Shown: positions 16,597-27,390, counted from the stretch's first letter. The stretch is 64,000 bases of DNA from Nocardioides sp. W7 (GCF_022919075.1 NZ_CP095078.1:1302001-1366000); one strand, 5' to 3'. Notes: a model not told the origin generated them from the letters alone. Numbers and translations are program-made.

Positions 16597-17505
16597 ATGG
16601 ACTGGCCGGACCGACCCTTCAAGCGCACCGACCTCGTCGACCTGGGCCGCAGCGGCACCGACCTGCGGCGTGCCCTGCGCTGCGCCGAGGTCGACCAGCC
16701 CCTGCGCGGGGTGTACGTCGCGGCGCGCCTGGACGACACCCTCGACCTGCGGGCCCGCGCCGCGGCGCTGGCGGTCAGCCCGCACCACGTGGTCACCGAC
16801 CGGACGGCGGCGTGGCTGCACGGCATCGACGCCCACGTCTTCGCCGAGCACGACGCCGTACCACCCGTGGAGGTGTGCGCCCTGCGTGGGCAGGAGCCGA
16901 CGTCGCGTGCCGGGCTCGACGCACGCTCCCGCGACCTGGCACCGGCGGACGTCATGACGCTCCACGGTGTCCGGGTCACGACGCCGATGCGCACGGCGCT
17001 CGACCTGGGCTGCTGCCTGCGGCGACGCGAGGCGTACGCCGTGCTCAACGCCTTCGCGCGCGAGCACGGGCTGACGCGCGACGACCTCCGCCGGGAACTG
17101 CGTCGCTATGGGCGCCGGCGCGGAGTGGTGCAGCTCCGCGAGCTCGTCGAGCTCGTTGATCCCCGGCCGGAGTCGGCACGCGAGTCCTGGACGTTGCTGG
17201 CCATCCACGACGCGGGTCTGCCCGTGCCCGAGCCGCAGGTGTGGATCGATGTCGACGGGCGTCCGACGTACCGCCTCGACCTCGCCTACCGTCGCCGCCG
17301 AGTCTGTGTCGAGTACGACGGCCACGAGGCCCACTCGTCAGACGAGCAGCGAGCCCACGACCGGGCTCGCCGTCAGTGGCTCCGCGACCACGGGTGGACG
17401 GTCATCGTGGTGCGGGAGGGTGACTTCTCAGATCCCGGCCTCGACCGCTGGCTCGACGAGCTCCGCGCGGCACTGGTGCCGGGGTACTCGAACCGTCGAT
17501 GGTGA
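16597..17505 (+). CDS. DUF559 (VSR-like nuclease fold) protein with AbiEi-like N-terminus
   Basis: This 302-residue protein has two parts. Residues 1-150 resemble the winged-helix and following domain of AbiEi-type proteins (LRRALRCAEVDQPLRGVY, VVTDRTAAWLHGI). Residues 220-300 are a DUF559/VSR-like domain with candidate metal-binding residues Asp228, Glu239 and Asp241 (RLDLAY, VCVEYDGHEAH) and a Gln/Arg-rich helix. DUF559 proteins are predicted PD-(D/E)XK-type nucleases, but function is unproven. The gene stands alone between two convergent neighbours, bracketed by inverted repeat arrays, with the right array starting directly after its stop. That looks like an inserted cassette. Confidence 0.75.
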   Translation: MDWPDRPFKRTDLVDLGRSGTDLRRALRCAEVDQPLRGVYVAARLDDTLDLRARAAALAVSPHHVVTDRTAAWLHGIDAHVFAEHDAVPPVEVCALRGQEPTSRAGLDARSRDLAPADVMTLHGVRVTTPMRTALDLGCCLRRREAYAVLNAFAREHGLTRDDLRRELRRYGRRRGVVQLRELVELVDPRPESARESWTLLAIHDAGLPVPEPQVWIDVDGRPTYRLDLAYRRRRVCVEYDGHEAHSSDEQRAHDRARRQWLRDHGWTVIVVREGDFSDPGLDRWLDELRAALVPGYSNRRW

Positions 17506-17567
17506 CGGGGATCCCCGACTCGACGGTCAGGAGCGACGACTCGACGGTCAGGAGGGACGACTCAACG
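17506..17567 (-). repeat. Right array of the 21-base repeat, inverted
   Basis: Read on the minus strand there are three units: CGTTGAGTCGTCCCTCCTGAC, CGTCGAGTCGTCGCTCCTGAC and CGTCGAGTCGGGGATCCCCG. The first is identical to a unit of the left array and contains the stop codon of the Crp-type gene. The final unit abuts the DUF559 stop. Confidence 0.85.
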
Positions 17568-18239
17568 TGCCCGACGCGCCAGCCGCTCGACGTCCATGAT
17601 GACGACCGAGCGGGGCTCGAGACGCAGCCAGCCACGGGAGGCGAAGTCGGCGAGCGCCTTGTTGACGGTCTCGCGGGAGGCGCCGACCAGCTGGGCCAGC
17701 TCCTCCTGGGTGAGGTCGTGGTGGACGTGCACGCCGTCGTCGGCGGTGCGGCCGAAGCGGTCGGCGAGGTCCAGCAGCGCCTTGGCGACGCGGCCGGGGA
17801 CGTCGGAGAAGACGAGGTCGGCGACGACGTCGTTGGCCTTGCGGAGCCGGCCGGCGAGCTGGGTCAGCAGGCCGCGGGCGACGACCGGACGGCCCTCGAG
17901 CCAGCGCAGCAGGTCCTCGTGGGAGAGCGAGGCGAAGGCGGCGTCGGTGACGGCGGTGACCGTCGCCGAGCGCGGGCCCGGGTCGAAGAGCGACAGCTCG
18001 CCGAACATCTGGCCGGGGCCGAGGATCGCGAGGAGGTTCTCGCGGCCGTCGGAGGAGGTGCGACCGAGCTTCACCTTGCCGTCGAGGACGATGTAGAGCT
18101 TGTCGCCCGAGTCGCCCTCGTGGAAGAGCACGTCGCCGCGGCGCAGCCGGTTCTCGGCCATCGAAGCGCGCAGGGCGGTCGCGGCCTCGTCGTCGAGGGC
18201 GCTGAACAGCGGCGCCTGACGCAGTACGTCGTTGTCCAC
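17562..18239 (-). CDS. crp: Crp/Fnr-family cAMP-type regulator
   Basis: This 225-residue protein is a Crp/GlxR orthologue. It has a cyclic-nucleotide-binding domain (about residues 10-125) with the phosphate-binding cassette GELSLFDPGPRSATVTA, and a C-terminal helix-turn-helix (about 165-205, LTQEELAQLVGASRETVNKAL). The GTG start has AGGAGG 5 bases upstream. It is divergent from nth, as in Mycobacterium tuberculosis (Rv3676 and nth). A Crp-like site lies in the shared promoter region. Its stop codon lies in the repeat array. Confidence 0.93.
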   Translation of the reverse strand: MDNDVLRQAPLFSALDDEAATALRASMAENRLRRGDVLFHEGDSGDKLYIVLDGKVKLGRTSSDGRENLLAILGPGQMFGELSLFDPGPRSATVTAVTDAAFASLSHEDLLRWLEGRPVVARGLLTQLAGRLRKANDVVADLVFSDVPGRVAKALLDLADRFGRTADDGVHVHHDLTQEELAQLVGASRETVNKALADFASRGWLRLEPRSVVIMDVERLARRAR

Positions 18240-18308
18240 GGGTCCTCCTGATTGACGGGTACGGCGGCCCTCACCTGCGCAAAGGCATTTCAGCGGTAGA
18301 TCCTAGCC

Positions 18309-18324
18309 AGTGGTTTATCTCACA
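18309..18324. promoter_or_regulatory. Crp/GlxR-type binding site between crp and nth
   Basis: AGTGGTTTATCTCACA matches the TGTGA-N6-TCACA consensus at all but two defined positions and keeps the central TA. It lies 70 bases before the crp start and 85 before nth, so autoregulation is likely. Apart from this, 18240-18408 holds only the presumed promoters. Confidence 0.65.
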
Positions 18325-18408
18325 GGCGACACGGGGCCCGCGAGTTGAGAGTACGCCTGGAGTGGGCGAGCTCACCGTCTTGTCGATGCCTCGCCGTACC
18401 CTGAACCC

Positions 18409-19125
18409 GTGCCCGCCACCCCCCTGCCCGTGAAGCCCGACACGAGCCTGGTCCGCCGGGCCCGCAAGATCGACCGGGTGCTCGCGGAGACCTACCCCGA
18501 CGCCCGCTGCGAGCTCGACTTCGACGACCCGTTCCAACTGCTGGTCGTCACCGTCCTGTCGGCGCAGACCACGGACAAACGGGTCAACGCGGTGCGGCCG
18601 ACGCTCTTCGCCGCCTACCCCGACGCCAAGGCGATGGCGGCCGCCGACCGCGCGACCCTGGAGGGCATCGTCGGGCCGCTCGGGTTCTTCCGCGCCAAGA
18701 CCGAGTCGCTGCTCCGGCTCAGCGCCGCGCTGGTCGAGGAGTACGACGGCCGGGTGCCCGCCCGGCTCGACGACCTCGTCAAGCTGCCCGGCGTCGGCCG
18801 CAAGACCGCCAACGTCGTCCTCGGCAACGCCTTCGACGTCCCGGGCATCACCGTCGACACCCACTTCGGCCGGCTGGCCCGCCGGTTCGGCTGGACCGAG
18901 GAGACCGACCCGGTCAAGGTCGAGCACGCGGTGGGTGCGCTGTTCCCCAAGCGCGACTGGACGATGCTCAGCCACCACCTGATCTGGCACGGCCGACGCC
19001 GCTGCCACAGCCAGAAGCCCGCCTGCGGGGCGTGCCCGGTCGCGCGCTGGTGCCCGGCGTACGGCGCCGGCCCCACGGACCCGGAGGCCGCGGCCAAGCT
19101 GGTCAAGACCGAGGGACGTGCATGA
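18409..19125 (+). CDS. nth: Endonuclease III, DNA glycosylase/AP lyase
   Basis: This 238-residue enzyme excises oxidised pyrimidines and nicks abasic DNA. The helix-hairpin-helix LPGVGRKTANVVL carries catalytic Lys132, and TVDTHFGRL carries Asp150. The [4Fe-4S] cluster cysteines are Cys199, Cys206, Cys209 and Cys215 (C-x6-C-x2-C-x5-C). TACCCT ends 6 bases before the GTG, so the transcript is probably leaderless. The stop overlaps the next ATG by 4 bases. Confidence 0.96.
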   Translation: MPATPLPVKPDTSLVRRARKIDRVLAETYPDARCELDFDDPFQLLVVTVLSAQTTDKRVNAVRPTLFAAYPDAKAMAAADRATLEGIVGPLGFFRAKTESLLRLSAALVEEYDGRVPARLDDLVKLPGVGRKTANVVLGNAFDVPGITVDTHFGRLARRFGWTEETDPVKVEHAVGALFPKRDWTMLSHHLIWHGRRRCHSQKPACGACPVARWCPAYGAGPTDPEAAAKLVKTEGRA

Positions 19126-19715
19126 GGCGACTGCTGACCGGTGCGGCGGTGCTGCTGGTCCTGGCGACCGGGTGCACCGACGACTCCGAGCCGGACGACT
19201 CCGTCGGGCAGTCCCGGGTAGATGTCGACACCCCGGAGCTGCGCGCGCTCAAGCAGGAGGTCGGCGTCGAGGCCTGCGTGCCGGGCGGCGGCGCTGACGG
19301 CGGCCTGCCCGACCTCACGCTCGCCTGCCTGGGCGGCGGTCCCGACGTCGACCTCGCGACGCTGGAGGGCCCGCTGATCGTCAACTTCTGGAATGCCGCG
19401 TGCGGGCCCTGTCGCCAGGAGATGCCGGCGATCCAGGAGTTCCACGAGCGGTACGCCGCCCGGGTGCCGGTCGTCGGCGTCACCAACGACCTCTGGCCCG
19501 AGCAGGCGTTCGAGCTGGCGCGGACGACCGGCGCGACGTACCCGCAGCTGGCCGACCCCGGCAACGACGTGCAGGGCACCGAGATCCGACCGCGCGGGTA
19601 TCCCGCGTTCGCGTTCCTGACCTCCGACGGCGACGTGGAGATGGTCCTGGGCGGGATCGACTCGGTCGACGAGCTGGTCGAGCTGGCGGAGGACAACCTG
19701 GGGATCACCCTGTGA
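19122..19715 (+). CDS. TlpA/ResA-type thioredoxin-like lipoprotein
   Basis: This 197-residue protein has a lipoprotein signal peptide (LLVLATGC, lipidated Cys18) and a thioredoxin fold with active site Cys94-Gly-Pro-Cys97 in NFWNAACGPCRQEMP. A cis-Pro segment, RPRGYPAFAF, follows. It should act outside the membrane as a thiol-disulfide reductase, in cytochrome c maturation or envelope protein repair. It lies in the nth-NUDIX-marP operon, as in mycobacteria. Two further mature cysteines (in EACVPG and LACLGG) precede the active site. Confidence 0.9.
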   Translation: MRRLLTGAAVLLVLATGCTDDSEPDDSVGQSRVDVDTPELRALKQEVGVEACVPGGGADGGLPDLTLACLGGGPDVDLATLEGPLIVNFWNAACGPCRQEMPAIQEFHERYAARVPVVGVTNDLWPEQAFELARTTGATYPQLADPGNDVQGTEIRPRGYPAFAFLTSDGDVEMVLGGIDSVDELVELAEDNLGITL

Positions 19716-20437
19716 CCCTTCCCGACTGGCTGGTCCCGGTCCGGGATGCGGCCGAGACGATCGACGCGAGCCACCTCACCAAGTTCGTGCCGCCCGAGGG
19801 CTCCGACGCCCGGCTCGGGGCGGTGCTGATGCTGTTCAGCGAGGGTCCGTCGGGGGGCGAGCTGTTGCTGACCGAGCGCGCCCATGACATGCGCTCCCAC
19901 CCGGGTCAGGTCTCCTTCCCGGGCGGCTCGCTCGACCCGGGGGAGGGCGTCGTGGAGGCCGCCCTGCGCGAGGCCGAGGAGGAGGTCGGCGTCGCGCCGT
20001 CCTCGGTCGAGGTCTTCGGGTTCCTGCCCGAGCTCTGGCTGCCGCCGAGCAACTTCGCGGTGACGCCCGTCCTCGGCTGGTGGCGCGAGCCCGGCGGGGC
20101 CGAGGTGGTCAGCCGCGCGGAGGTGCACGCGATCCACCACGCCCCGATCAGCGAGCTCCTGGACCCCGACCACCGGGTCTCCGTGCGTCACCCCAGCGGC
20201 TACACCAGTCCGGGCTTCCTGATCGGTCCAGACAAGGACGTCATCCTGTGGGGTTTCACGGGCGGGATCATCGCGCGTCTGTTCGACTACCTCGGGTGGT
20301 CGCGCCCGTGGGACGATGCGCGCGTTCGTGACCTCCCGCCGTACATGCTGGCCGGTGACTCGCGCACGCAGCGCAACGCCCGGGCCGGGATGTTGGACAT
20401 CGAGCACGACGAGAGCGACGGCGAGGAGCCGGCATGA
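19712..20437 (+). CDS. NUDIX hydrolase, NudL-type CoA pyrophosphatase
   Basis: This 241-residue protein has a complete NUDIX box, GGSLDPGEGVVEAALREAEEEVG, preceded by the HPGQVSFPGGS motif of the NudL/CoA-diphosphatase subfamily. The probable reaction is cleavage of CoA or acyl-CoA to 3',5'-ADP and phosphopantetheine. The GTG start overlaps the upstream stop by 4 bases, and its stop overlaps marP. Its position matches Rv3672c. Confidence 0.9.
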   Translation: MTLPDWLVPVRDAAETIDASHLTKFVPPEGSDARLGAVLMLFSEGPSGGELLLTERAHDMRSHPGQVSFPGGSLDPGEGVVEAALREAEEEVGVAPSSVEVFGFLPELWLPPSNFAVTPVLGWWREPGGAEVVSRAEVHAIHHAPISELLDPDHRVSVRHPSGYTSPGFLIGPDKDVILWGFTGGIIARLFDYLGWSRPWDDARVRDLPPYMLAGDSRTQRNARAGMLDIEHDESDGEEPA

Positions 20438-21609
20438 ACCTGCTGGACTGGCTGTTGGTCGCGCTGGTCGTCGCCTACGCCCTGTCGGGCTACTGGCAGG
20501 GCTTCGTCACCGGCGCGTTCGCGACGGCCGGGCTGCTGCTCGGCGGCCTCTTCGGGGTCTGGCTCGCGCCGGTCGCCCTGGGTGACGCCTCCCCGTCGAC
20601 CTGGGTCTCGCTCGGCGCGCTGTTCATCGTGATCCTGGCCGCGTCGCTCGGCCAGGCGCTGTTCCAGTTCGTCGGCGCGCGGATCCGCAACAAGATCACC
20701 TGGCAGCCGATCCGCGCCCTCGACGCCGTCGGCGGGGCCCTGCTCAGCGCGGCCGCCGTACTGCTGGTGGCCTGGGCGCTCGGCGTCGCGGTCTCGGGCA
20801 GCAAGATCGGCCAGGTCACGCCGATGGTCCGCGAGTCGACGGTGCTCGCCAAGGTCAACAGCGTGCTGCCGCAGTCGGCCCCCAGCGTGCTGAGCGCCTT
20901 CAACGACGTCGTCGGCACCAGCTTCTTCCCGCGCTACCTCGAGCCGTTCGCCCCCGAGCGGATCGTCGAGGTCGCGCCCGGCGACAGCAAGCTGCTGGAG
21001 AAGCGGCGGGTGCGCGTGGCCCAGGAGAGCGTGCTGAAGGTCCGCGCCTCCAACCGCTGCGGCCGGGGCGTCGAGGGCACCGGCTTCCTGTACGCCGAGG
21101 ATCGGCTCATCACCAACGCCCACGTCGTCGCCGGCGTCGACGACCCCGAGGTGCTGCTCGGCGACGAGACGGTCCCGGCGACGGTCGTGCTCTACGACCC
21201 CCAGCTCGACCTCGCCGTGCTGCAGCTCGACTCCGAGGGCCGGGCCACGCTCCGCTTCGACCAGACCGCCGAGGCACAGGACCCGGTCGTCATCCTGGGT
21301 TACCCCCAGGACGGCCCGTACGACGCCCAGGCCGGCCGGATCCGGGCCGAGCAGCGGCTCCGCTCGCCCGACATCTACGGCAACGGCTCGGTCATCCGCG
21401 AGGTCTTCTCGCTACGCGGTCTGGTGCGGCCCGGCAACTCCGGCGGGCCCATCGTCGAGCGCGACGGTGACGTCGTCGGCGTGGTGTTCGCGGCCTCGGT
21501 CACCGACGCCGACACCGGCTACGCGCTCACCGCCGCGCAGGTCGCCGAGACCGCGGCCGAGGGCGTGACCCGCACGAGCGAGGTCTCGACCGGGGAGTGC
21601 GCGGGCTGA
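20434..21609 (+). CDS. marP: MarP-like membrane serine protease with CvpA domain
   Basis: This 391-residue protein has four N-terminal membrane segments of the colicin V production (CvpA) type (about residues 5-125) and a periplasmic trypsin-like domain. The catalytic residues are His230 (TNAHVV), Asp259 (QLDLAVL) and Ser336 (PGNSGGP). Cys209 and Cys389 are placed like the redox-sensitive disulfide pair of mycobacterial MarP (Rv3671c), which supports acid and oxidative-stress resistance. It is the last gene of the nth operon, a position conserved with mycobacteria. Confidence 0.93.
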   Translation: MNLLDWLLVALVVAYALSGYWQGFVTGAFATAGLLLGGLFGVWLAPVALGDASPSTWVSLGALFIVILAASLGQALFQFVGARIRNKITWQPIRALDAVGGALLSAAAVLLVAWALGVAVSGSKIGQVTPMVRESTVLAKVNSVLPQSAPSVLSAFNDVVGTSFFPRYLEPFAPERIVEVAPGDSKLLEKRRVRVAQESVLKVRASNRCGRGVEGTGFLYAEDRLITNAHVVAGVDDPEVLLGDETVPATVVLYDPQLDLAVLQLDSEGRATLRFDQTAEAQDPVVILGYPQDGPYDAQAGRIRAEQRLRSPDIYGNGSVIREVFSLRGLVRPGNSGGPIVERDGDVVGVVFAASVTDADTGYALTAAQVAETAAEGVTRTSEVSTGECAG

Positions 21610-21656
21610 CGCTGGTTGAGGTGTGAAGCCGCGCTAGCGGGTGAGCCTCGAAACCC
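21609..21656 (+). repeat. Dispersed hairpin repeat (GGTTGAGG family), copy 1
   Basis: Directly after the marP stop a near-palindrome runs from ACGCTGGTTGAGG to GCCTCGAAACCC, with GCGCTAGCG at the centre. A second copy in opposite orientation lies at 27921-27966. Its position suggests it terminates the nth-marP operon. Confidence 0.7.
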
Positions 21657-21695
21657 GGTGGGCCGACAAGCGGCCTCCACCGGCTCCGTCGTACG

Positions 21696-22109
21696 TCAGG
21701 ACTTGCCCCGGAGCGCCTTCGGGATCTCGCGGCCCTGCTCGATCGCCTTCTCGGGCGGTCCGACCTGCTTGACCTTCTTCACGCCGATGAAGACCAGCAG
21801 CGCGGCGATGCCGAGGTAGAGGGCGAAGACGATCAGGAACGCCCAGTGCAGGCTGAGCCCGCTGCCGTTCCAGTTGATGAAGTAGGCCAGCGACACCGAG
21901 AACATGATGATCGCGAGCACGGCGACGAAGGCGGCCGCGGCGAACATCGCGATGCCCAGGCCGCCGGCCTTCACGCTGACCTTCAGCTCGGACTTCGCGA
22001 GCGCGATCTCCTTGGAGACCAGCGACGAGATGTCGCGGCTGGCGTCGGCGACGAGGCGACCGATGGTGGGGTCGTCCTTGCTGGGTGCCTGGACGGGTTC
22101 GGTGGCCAT
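21696..22109 (-). CDS. Phage-holin-superfamily III-like membrane protein (DUF1469)
   Basis: This 137-residue protein has an amphipathic N-terminal helix (RDISSLVSKEIALAKSELK) and two strongly hydrophobic segments (about residues 50-75 and 88-110), ending in a basic tail. It resembles the DUF1469/holin-like membrane proteins common next to marP in actinobacteria. Despite the name there is no phage context, and the role is unknown. AGGGGGA precedes the ATG. Confidence 0.75.
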   Translation of the reverse strand: MATEPVQAPSKDDPTIGRLVADASRDISSLVSKEIALAKSELKVSVKAGGLGIAMFAAAAFVAVLAIIMFSVSLAYFINWNGSGLSLHWAFLIVFALYLGIAALLVFIGVKKVKQVGPPEKAIEQGREIPKALRGKS

Positions 22110-22154
22110 GCGGGCGGTCCCCCTGCTCGTGCGGATGCGCTGGTCGTGCAGACC

Positions 22155-23480
22155 CTACAAGCCGGGCCGATCCCCGTGCTCGTCGCGCTGGTAGACGTCG
22201 GGTACCCCGTCCTCGTCGACGTCGATCGTCTCCGCCTCGTGCAGTCTCCGGTAGACCCGGTTGCGGCTGCGCAGCACCACCGTCGCGAGCAGCGTCGCGA
22301 CCAGCGAGCCGACGAGGACGCCGACCTTGGCGTGCTCGTCCTGCGGGGTGCCGGTGCCGAACGCGAGCTCGCCGATGAGCAGCGAGACGGTGAACCCGAT
22401 GCCCGCGAGCATCGCCATGCCGACCACGTCGACCCAGGAGAGGTCGTCGTCGAGGTCCGCGCGGGTGAAGGTCGCCAGCAGCCAGGTCGACCCGGCGATG
22501 CCGACCGTCTTGCCGACGACCAGCCCGGTCACGATCCCCAGCGCGATCGGGTCGGTGAGCGCGCTGGTCAGCCCGTCGAGCCCGCCCACGTCGACGCCGG
22601 CGGCGAAGAACGCGAAGACGGGGACGGCGATCCCCGCCGAGATCGGCCGGATCAGGTGCTCCAGGTGCTCGGCCAGGCCCGGGCCGGCGTCCGGACCCCC
22701 GGCGGCGTCGCTGCGCAGGACCGGCACGGTGAAGGCCAGCAGCACCCCCGCGACCGTGGCGTGCACGCCCGACTCGTGCACCAGCACCCAGGCGACGAGG
22801 GCCAGCGGCACCAGCAGCCAGCCGGAGCGGATCCGGCGCTGCACCAGGACCGCGAAGAGGGCGATCGGCACCAGCGCCAGGAGCAGGTACGACGGCCGCA
22901 GGTCGTCGGTGTAGAAGATCGCGATGATGGTGATGGCCAGCAGGTCGTCGACAACGGCCAGCGTGAGCAGGAAGGTCCGCAGCCCGCTCGGCAGGTGGGT
23001 GCTGATCACGGCCAGGATCGCCACCGCGAACGCGATGTCGGTGGCCGTCGGGATCGCCCAGCCGGCAAGGTCGCCGTCGGTGCCGAGGTTCCAGAGCACG
23101 TAGACGACGGCCGGCACCGCCATCCCGCCGACCGCCGCCACGACCGGCAGCGCGGCCCGTCGGGGGTCGCGCAGGTCGCCCGCGACGAACTCCCGCTTCA
23201 GCTCCAGCCCGGCGACGAAGAAGAAGATCGCGAGCAGTCCGTCGGCCGCCCAGGTGCCAAGGCTCAGGTGGAGGTGCAGGGCCTCCGGGCCGATCCGCAG
23301 GTCGCGGAGATCGGCGTACGCCTCGGAGAAGGGGGTGTTGGACCAGACGATCGCGATCAGCGCGCCGGCGATCAGCAGCAGGCCGCCGGTGGTCTCGGCG
23401 CGCAGGATCTGGGCGACCCGCGAGCTCTCGAGGAACGAGCCGCGGGTGAAGAGGCGGGTGGGAGCGGGGCGATCGGACAT
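22155..23480 (-). CDS. nhaA: Na+/H+ antiporter NhaA
   Basis: This 441-residue membrane antiporter exchanges H+ for Na+ to control cytoplasmic pH. Signature segments include [28 protein letters not shown] (equivalent to Asp133 in E. coli) and [10 protein letters not shown] with the paired aspartates equivalent to Asp163/164. The start is ATG 23480, preceded by GGAAGGA. A C-terminal hydrophilic tail of about 40 acidic residues contains an EF-hand-like DVDEDGVPD. It lies downstream of acs, separated by a terminator-like hairpin. Confidence 0.95.
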   Translation of the reverse strand: MSDRPAPTRLFTRGSFLESSRVAQILRAETTGGLLLIAGALIAIVWSNTPFSEAYADLRDLRIGPEALHLHLSLGTWAADGLLAIFFFVAGLELKREFVAGDLRDPRRAALPVVAAVGGMAVPAVVYVLWNLGTDGDLAGWAIPTATDIAFAVAILAVISTHLPSGLRTFLLTLAVVDDLLAITIIAIFYTDDLRPSYLLLALVPIALFAVLVQRRIRSGWLLVPLALVAWVLVHESGVHATVAGVLLAFTVPVLRSDAAGGPDAGPGLAEHLEHLIRPISAGIAVPVFAFFAAGVDVGGLDGLTSALTDPIALGIVTGLVVGKTVGIAGSTWLLATFTRADLDDDLSWVDVVGMAMLAGIGFTVSLLIGELAFGTGTPQDEHAKVGVLVGSLVATLLATVVLRSRNRVYRRLHEAETIDVDEDGVPDVYQRDEHGDRPGL

Positions 23481-23586
23481 GGGTCCTTCCGGGGTCGTCG
23501 ACAGACTGCCGACCAGACTTCCCGGCGCACCGCGCCCTACTTTACTGACCCACCGCCCGAGAACAGAACCGCAGCCAGAAGTAGGG

Positions 23587-23619
23587 GGCCGAGTCAGCAC
23601 CAGTAGTGCTGACTCGGCC
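23587..23619 (-). terminator. Terminator-like hairpin of the CCGAGTCAGCA repeat family, copy 1
   Basis: Arms GGCCGAGTCAGCAC (23587-23600) and 23606-23619 are perfect inverse complements around the loop CAGTA. It lies 17 bases past the acs stop on the minus strand. A near-identical hairpin with the same flanking CAGAAGTAG-GGG lies at 56949-57000. Confidence 0.8.
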
Positions 23620-23636
23620 ATCGAGCGGGGGGTGGG

Positions 23637-25601
<1,965 letters not shown>

Positions 25602-25635
25602 GGTGCTCGCACTCCTGGAGTCGCAGTTTCGGGAT

Positions 25636-25651
25636 GGTGGCCTCTGCCACA
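25636..25651. promoter_or_regulatory. Possible Crp-type site before acs
   Basis: On the minus strand TGTGGCAGAGGCCACC keeps the TGTG and CAC halves and has symmetrical GTGGC/GCCAC arms. It is weaker than the other Crp-like sites in this window. It lies 35-50 bases before the acs start. Confidence 0.4.
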
Positions 25652-25660
25652 TTAGGGGAC

Positions 25661-25771
25661 CTCGTCGGTCGAGTAGCCGCGAGGGACGAGCGGCGTATCG
25701 AGACCGGTGCAGCGAGGGGTTTCGACACGGGTCTCGATACGCTTGCTGGCGCTCGCTACTCGACCGACGAG
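25661..25771. repeat. Long two-block inverted repeat after the symporter gene
   Basis: Outer arms CTCGTCGGTCGAGTAGC (25661-25677) and 25755-25771 pair perfectly over 17 bases. Inner arms GCGTATCGAGACC (25693-25705) and 25730-25742 pair over 13. It ends 1 base from the symporter stop and should fold as a long terminator, separating it from acs. The acs promoter lies within or beside it. Confidence 0.8.
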
Positions 25772-25772
25772 A

Positions 25773-27389
25773 TCAGTGCTGGATCGCCTGCTCGGCGCCC
25801 GCGCCGGTGAGGGCGCGGACCTCGAGCTCGGTGTAGCGCTCCTCGGAGTCCGGCTCCCGCATCGTGACGGTGCCGAGCCAGCCGAAGAAGAAGCCCAGCG
25901 GGATCGAGACGATGCCCGGGTTCTCCAGCGGGAACCACGAGATGTCGATGCTGGTGGGCAGCAGCGACAGGTTCTTGCCGGCTGCGTCCTCGCCCTTGCC
26001 GGAGACGATCGGGGAGAAGATGACCAGGCCGACGGAGGCGATCAGGCCGCCGTAGATGCTCCACACGGCGCCGCGGGTGTTGAAGCGCCGCCAGAACATG
26101 TTGTAGACGATCGCCGGCAGGTTCGCCGACGCGGCGACCGCGAAGGCCAGCGCCACCAGGAACGCGATGTTGAGGTTCTGCGCGGGGATCGCCAGCAGGA
26201 TGGCGACCGCGCCGATGACCGCGGCCGCGATCCGGGTCATCCGGATCTCCTGCTGCTCGGTGGCGGTGCCCTTCTTCACCACGTTGTTGTAGATGTCGTG
26301 CGCCACCGAGGCCGACGACGTGAGCACCAGTCCGGCCACCACCGCGAGGATCGTCGCGAAGGCCACCGCCGCGATCAGGGCGAGCAGGACCGCGCCTCCG
26401 GTCGAGCCGGCTCCGCCGCCGACCTCCTCGGCCAGCTTGGGCGAGGCCAGGTTCCCGGCCGCGTCCAGCTTGCTGGTGTCCAGCAGGGCCGCGGCACCGA
26501 AGCCGAGCACCAGCGTGAACAGGTAGAACACGCCGATCAGGCCGATCGCCCACAGCACCGACTTCCGCGCGTCGCGGGACGTCGGGACGGTGTAGAAGCG
26601 GATCAGGATGTGCGGCAGGCCCGCCGTACCGAGGACCAGCGCGATGCCGAGGCTGAGGAAGTCGATCTTGCTGGTCATCGTGGCGCCGTACTTCAGCCCG
26701 GGCTCCAGGAAGGCCGAGCCGGCACCCGAGTTGTCGGCGGCCGAGCCGAGCAGGTCGGAGATGTTGAAGTTGAACTTGATCAGCACCAGCACCACGATCA
26801 GCGCCGAGCCGGCCATCAGCAGCACGGCCTTGACGATCTGGACCCAGGTGGTGCCCTTCATGCCGCCGACGGTCACGTAGAAGACCATCAGCGCACCGAC
26901 GGCGACGATGGTGAGGTTCTTGACCGCCTGGTCGTCGACGCCGAGCAGCAGGGTGACCAGTACGCCCGCGCCGACCATCTGCGCGAGCAGGTAGAAGATC
27001 GACACGATCACCGTCGAGGTGGCGGCCGCCATGCGCACCGGCCGCTGCCTCATCCGGTACGCCAGCTGGTCGGCCATCGTGTAGCGGCCGGAGTTGCGCA
27101 GCATCTCCGCGACCAGCAGCAGGGCGACCAGCCAGGCCACCAGGAAGCCGATGGAGTACAGGAAGCCGTCGTACCCGCTGAGCGCGATGGCGCCCGAGAT
27201 GCCGAGGAACGACGCCGCGGACATGTAGTCGCCGCCGATGGCCAGACCGTTCTGGAGCCCGGAGAACGACCGGCCGCCGGCGTAGAAGTCGGCCGTGCCG
27301 GAGCTCTGCCGGCTGGCCCAGAAGGTGATGCCGACCGTCAGCGCGACGACGGCGAGGAACAGGACGCTGGTGAGGACCTGGTCGTCCAT
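25773..27389 (-). CDS. actP: Cation/acetate-type symporter (SSS family)
   Basis: This 538-residue protein has about 13 hydrophobic segments and sodium:solute symporter features: FYAGGRSFSGLQNGLAIGGDYMSAASFLGISG, GTAGLPHILIRFYTVP and SSASVAHDIYNNV. These match ActP/MctC carriers that take up acetate, propionate or pyruvate with Na+ or H+. The ATG has GGAG 8 bases upstream, and the gene lies 1 base downstream of its DUF485 partner. Together with acs it forms an acetate uptake and activation unit. Confidence 0.9.
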   Translation of the reverse strand: MDDQVLTSVLFLAVVALTVGITFWASRQSSGTADFYAGGRSFSGLQNGLAIGGDYMSAASFLGISGAIALSGYDGFLYSIGFLVAWLVALLLVAEMLRNSGRYTMADQLAYRMRQRPVRMAAATSTVIVSIFYLLAQMVGAGVLVTLLLGVDDQAVKNLTIVAVGALMVFYVTVGGMKGTTWVQIVKAVLLMAGSALIVVLVLIKFNFNISDLLGSAADNSGAGSAFLEPGLKYGATMTSKIDFLSLGIALVLGTAGLPHILIRFYTVPTSRDARKSVLWAIGLIGVFYLFTLVLGFGAAALLDTSKLDAAGNLASPKLAEEVGGGAGSTGGAVLLALIAAVAFATILAVVAGLVLTSSASVAHDIYNNVVKKGTATEQQEIRMTRIAAAVIGAVAILLAIPAQNLNIAFLVALAFAVAASANLPAIVYNMFWRRFNTRGAVWSIYGGLIASVGLVIFSPIVSGKGEDAAGKNLSLLPTSIDISWFPLENPGIVSIPLGFFFGWLGTVTMREPDSEERYTELEVRALTGAGAEQAIQH

Positions 27390-27390
27390 G

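Noticed and set aside
21696..22109. Prophage remnant suggested by the holin-like family name
   Set aside because: No other phage genes are present, and this membrane protein family is a normal neighbour of marP in actinobacteria.
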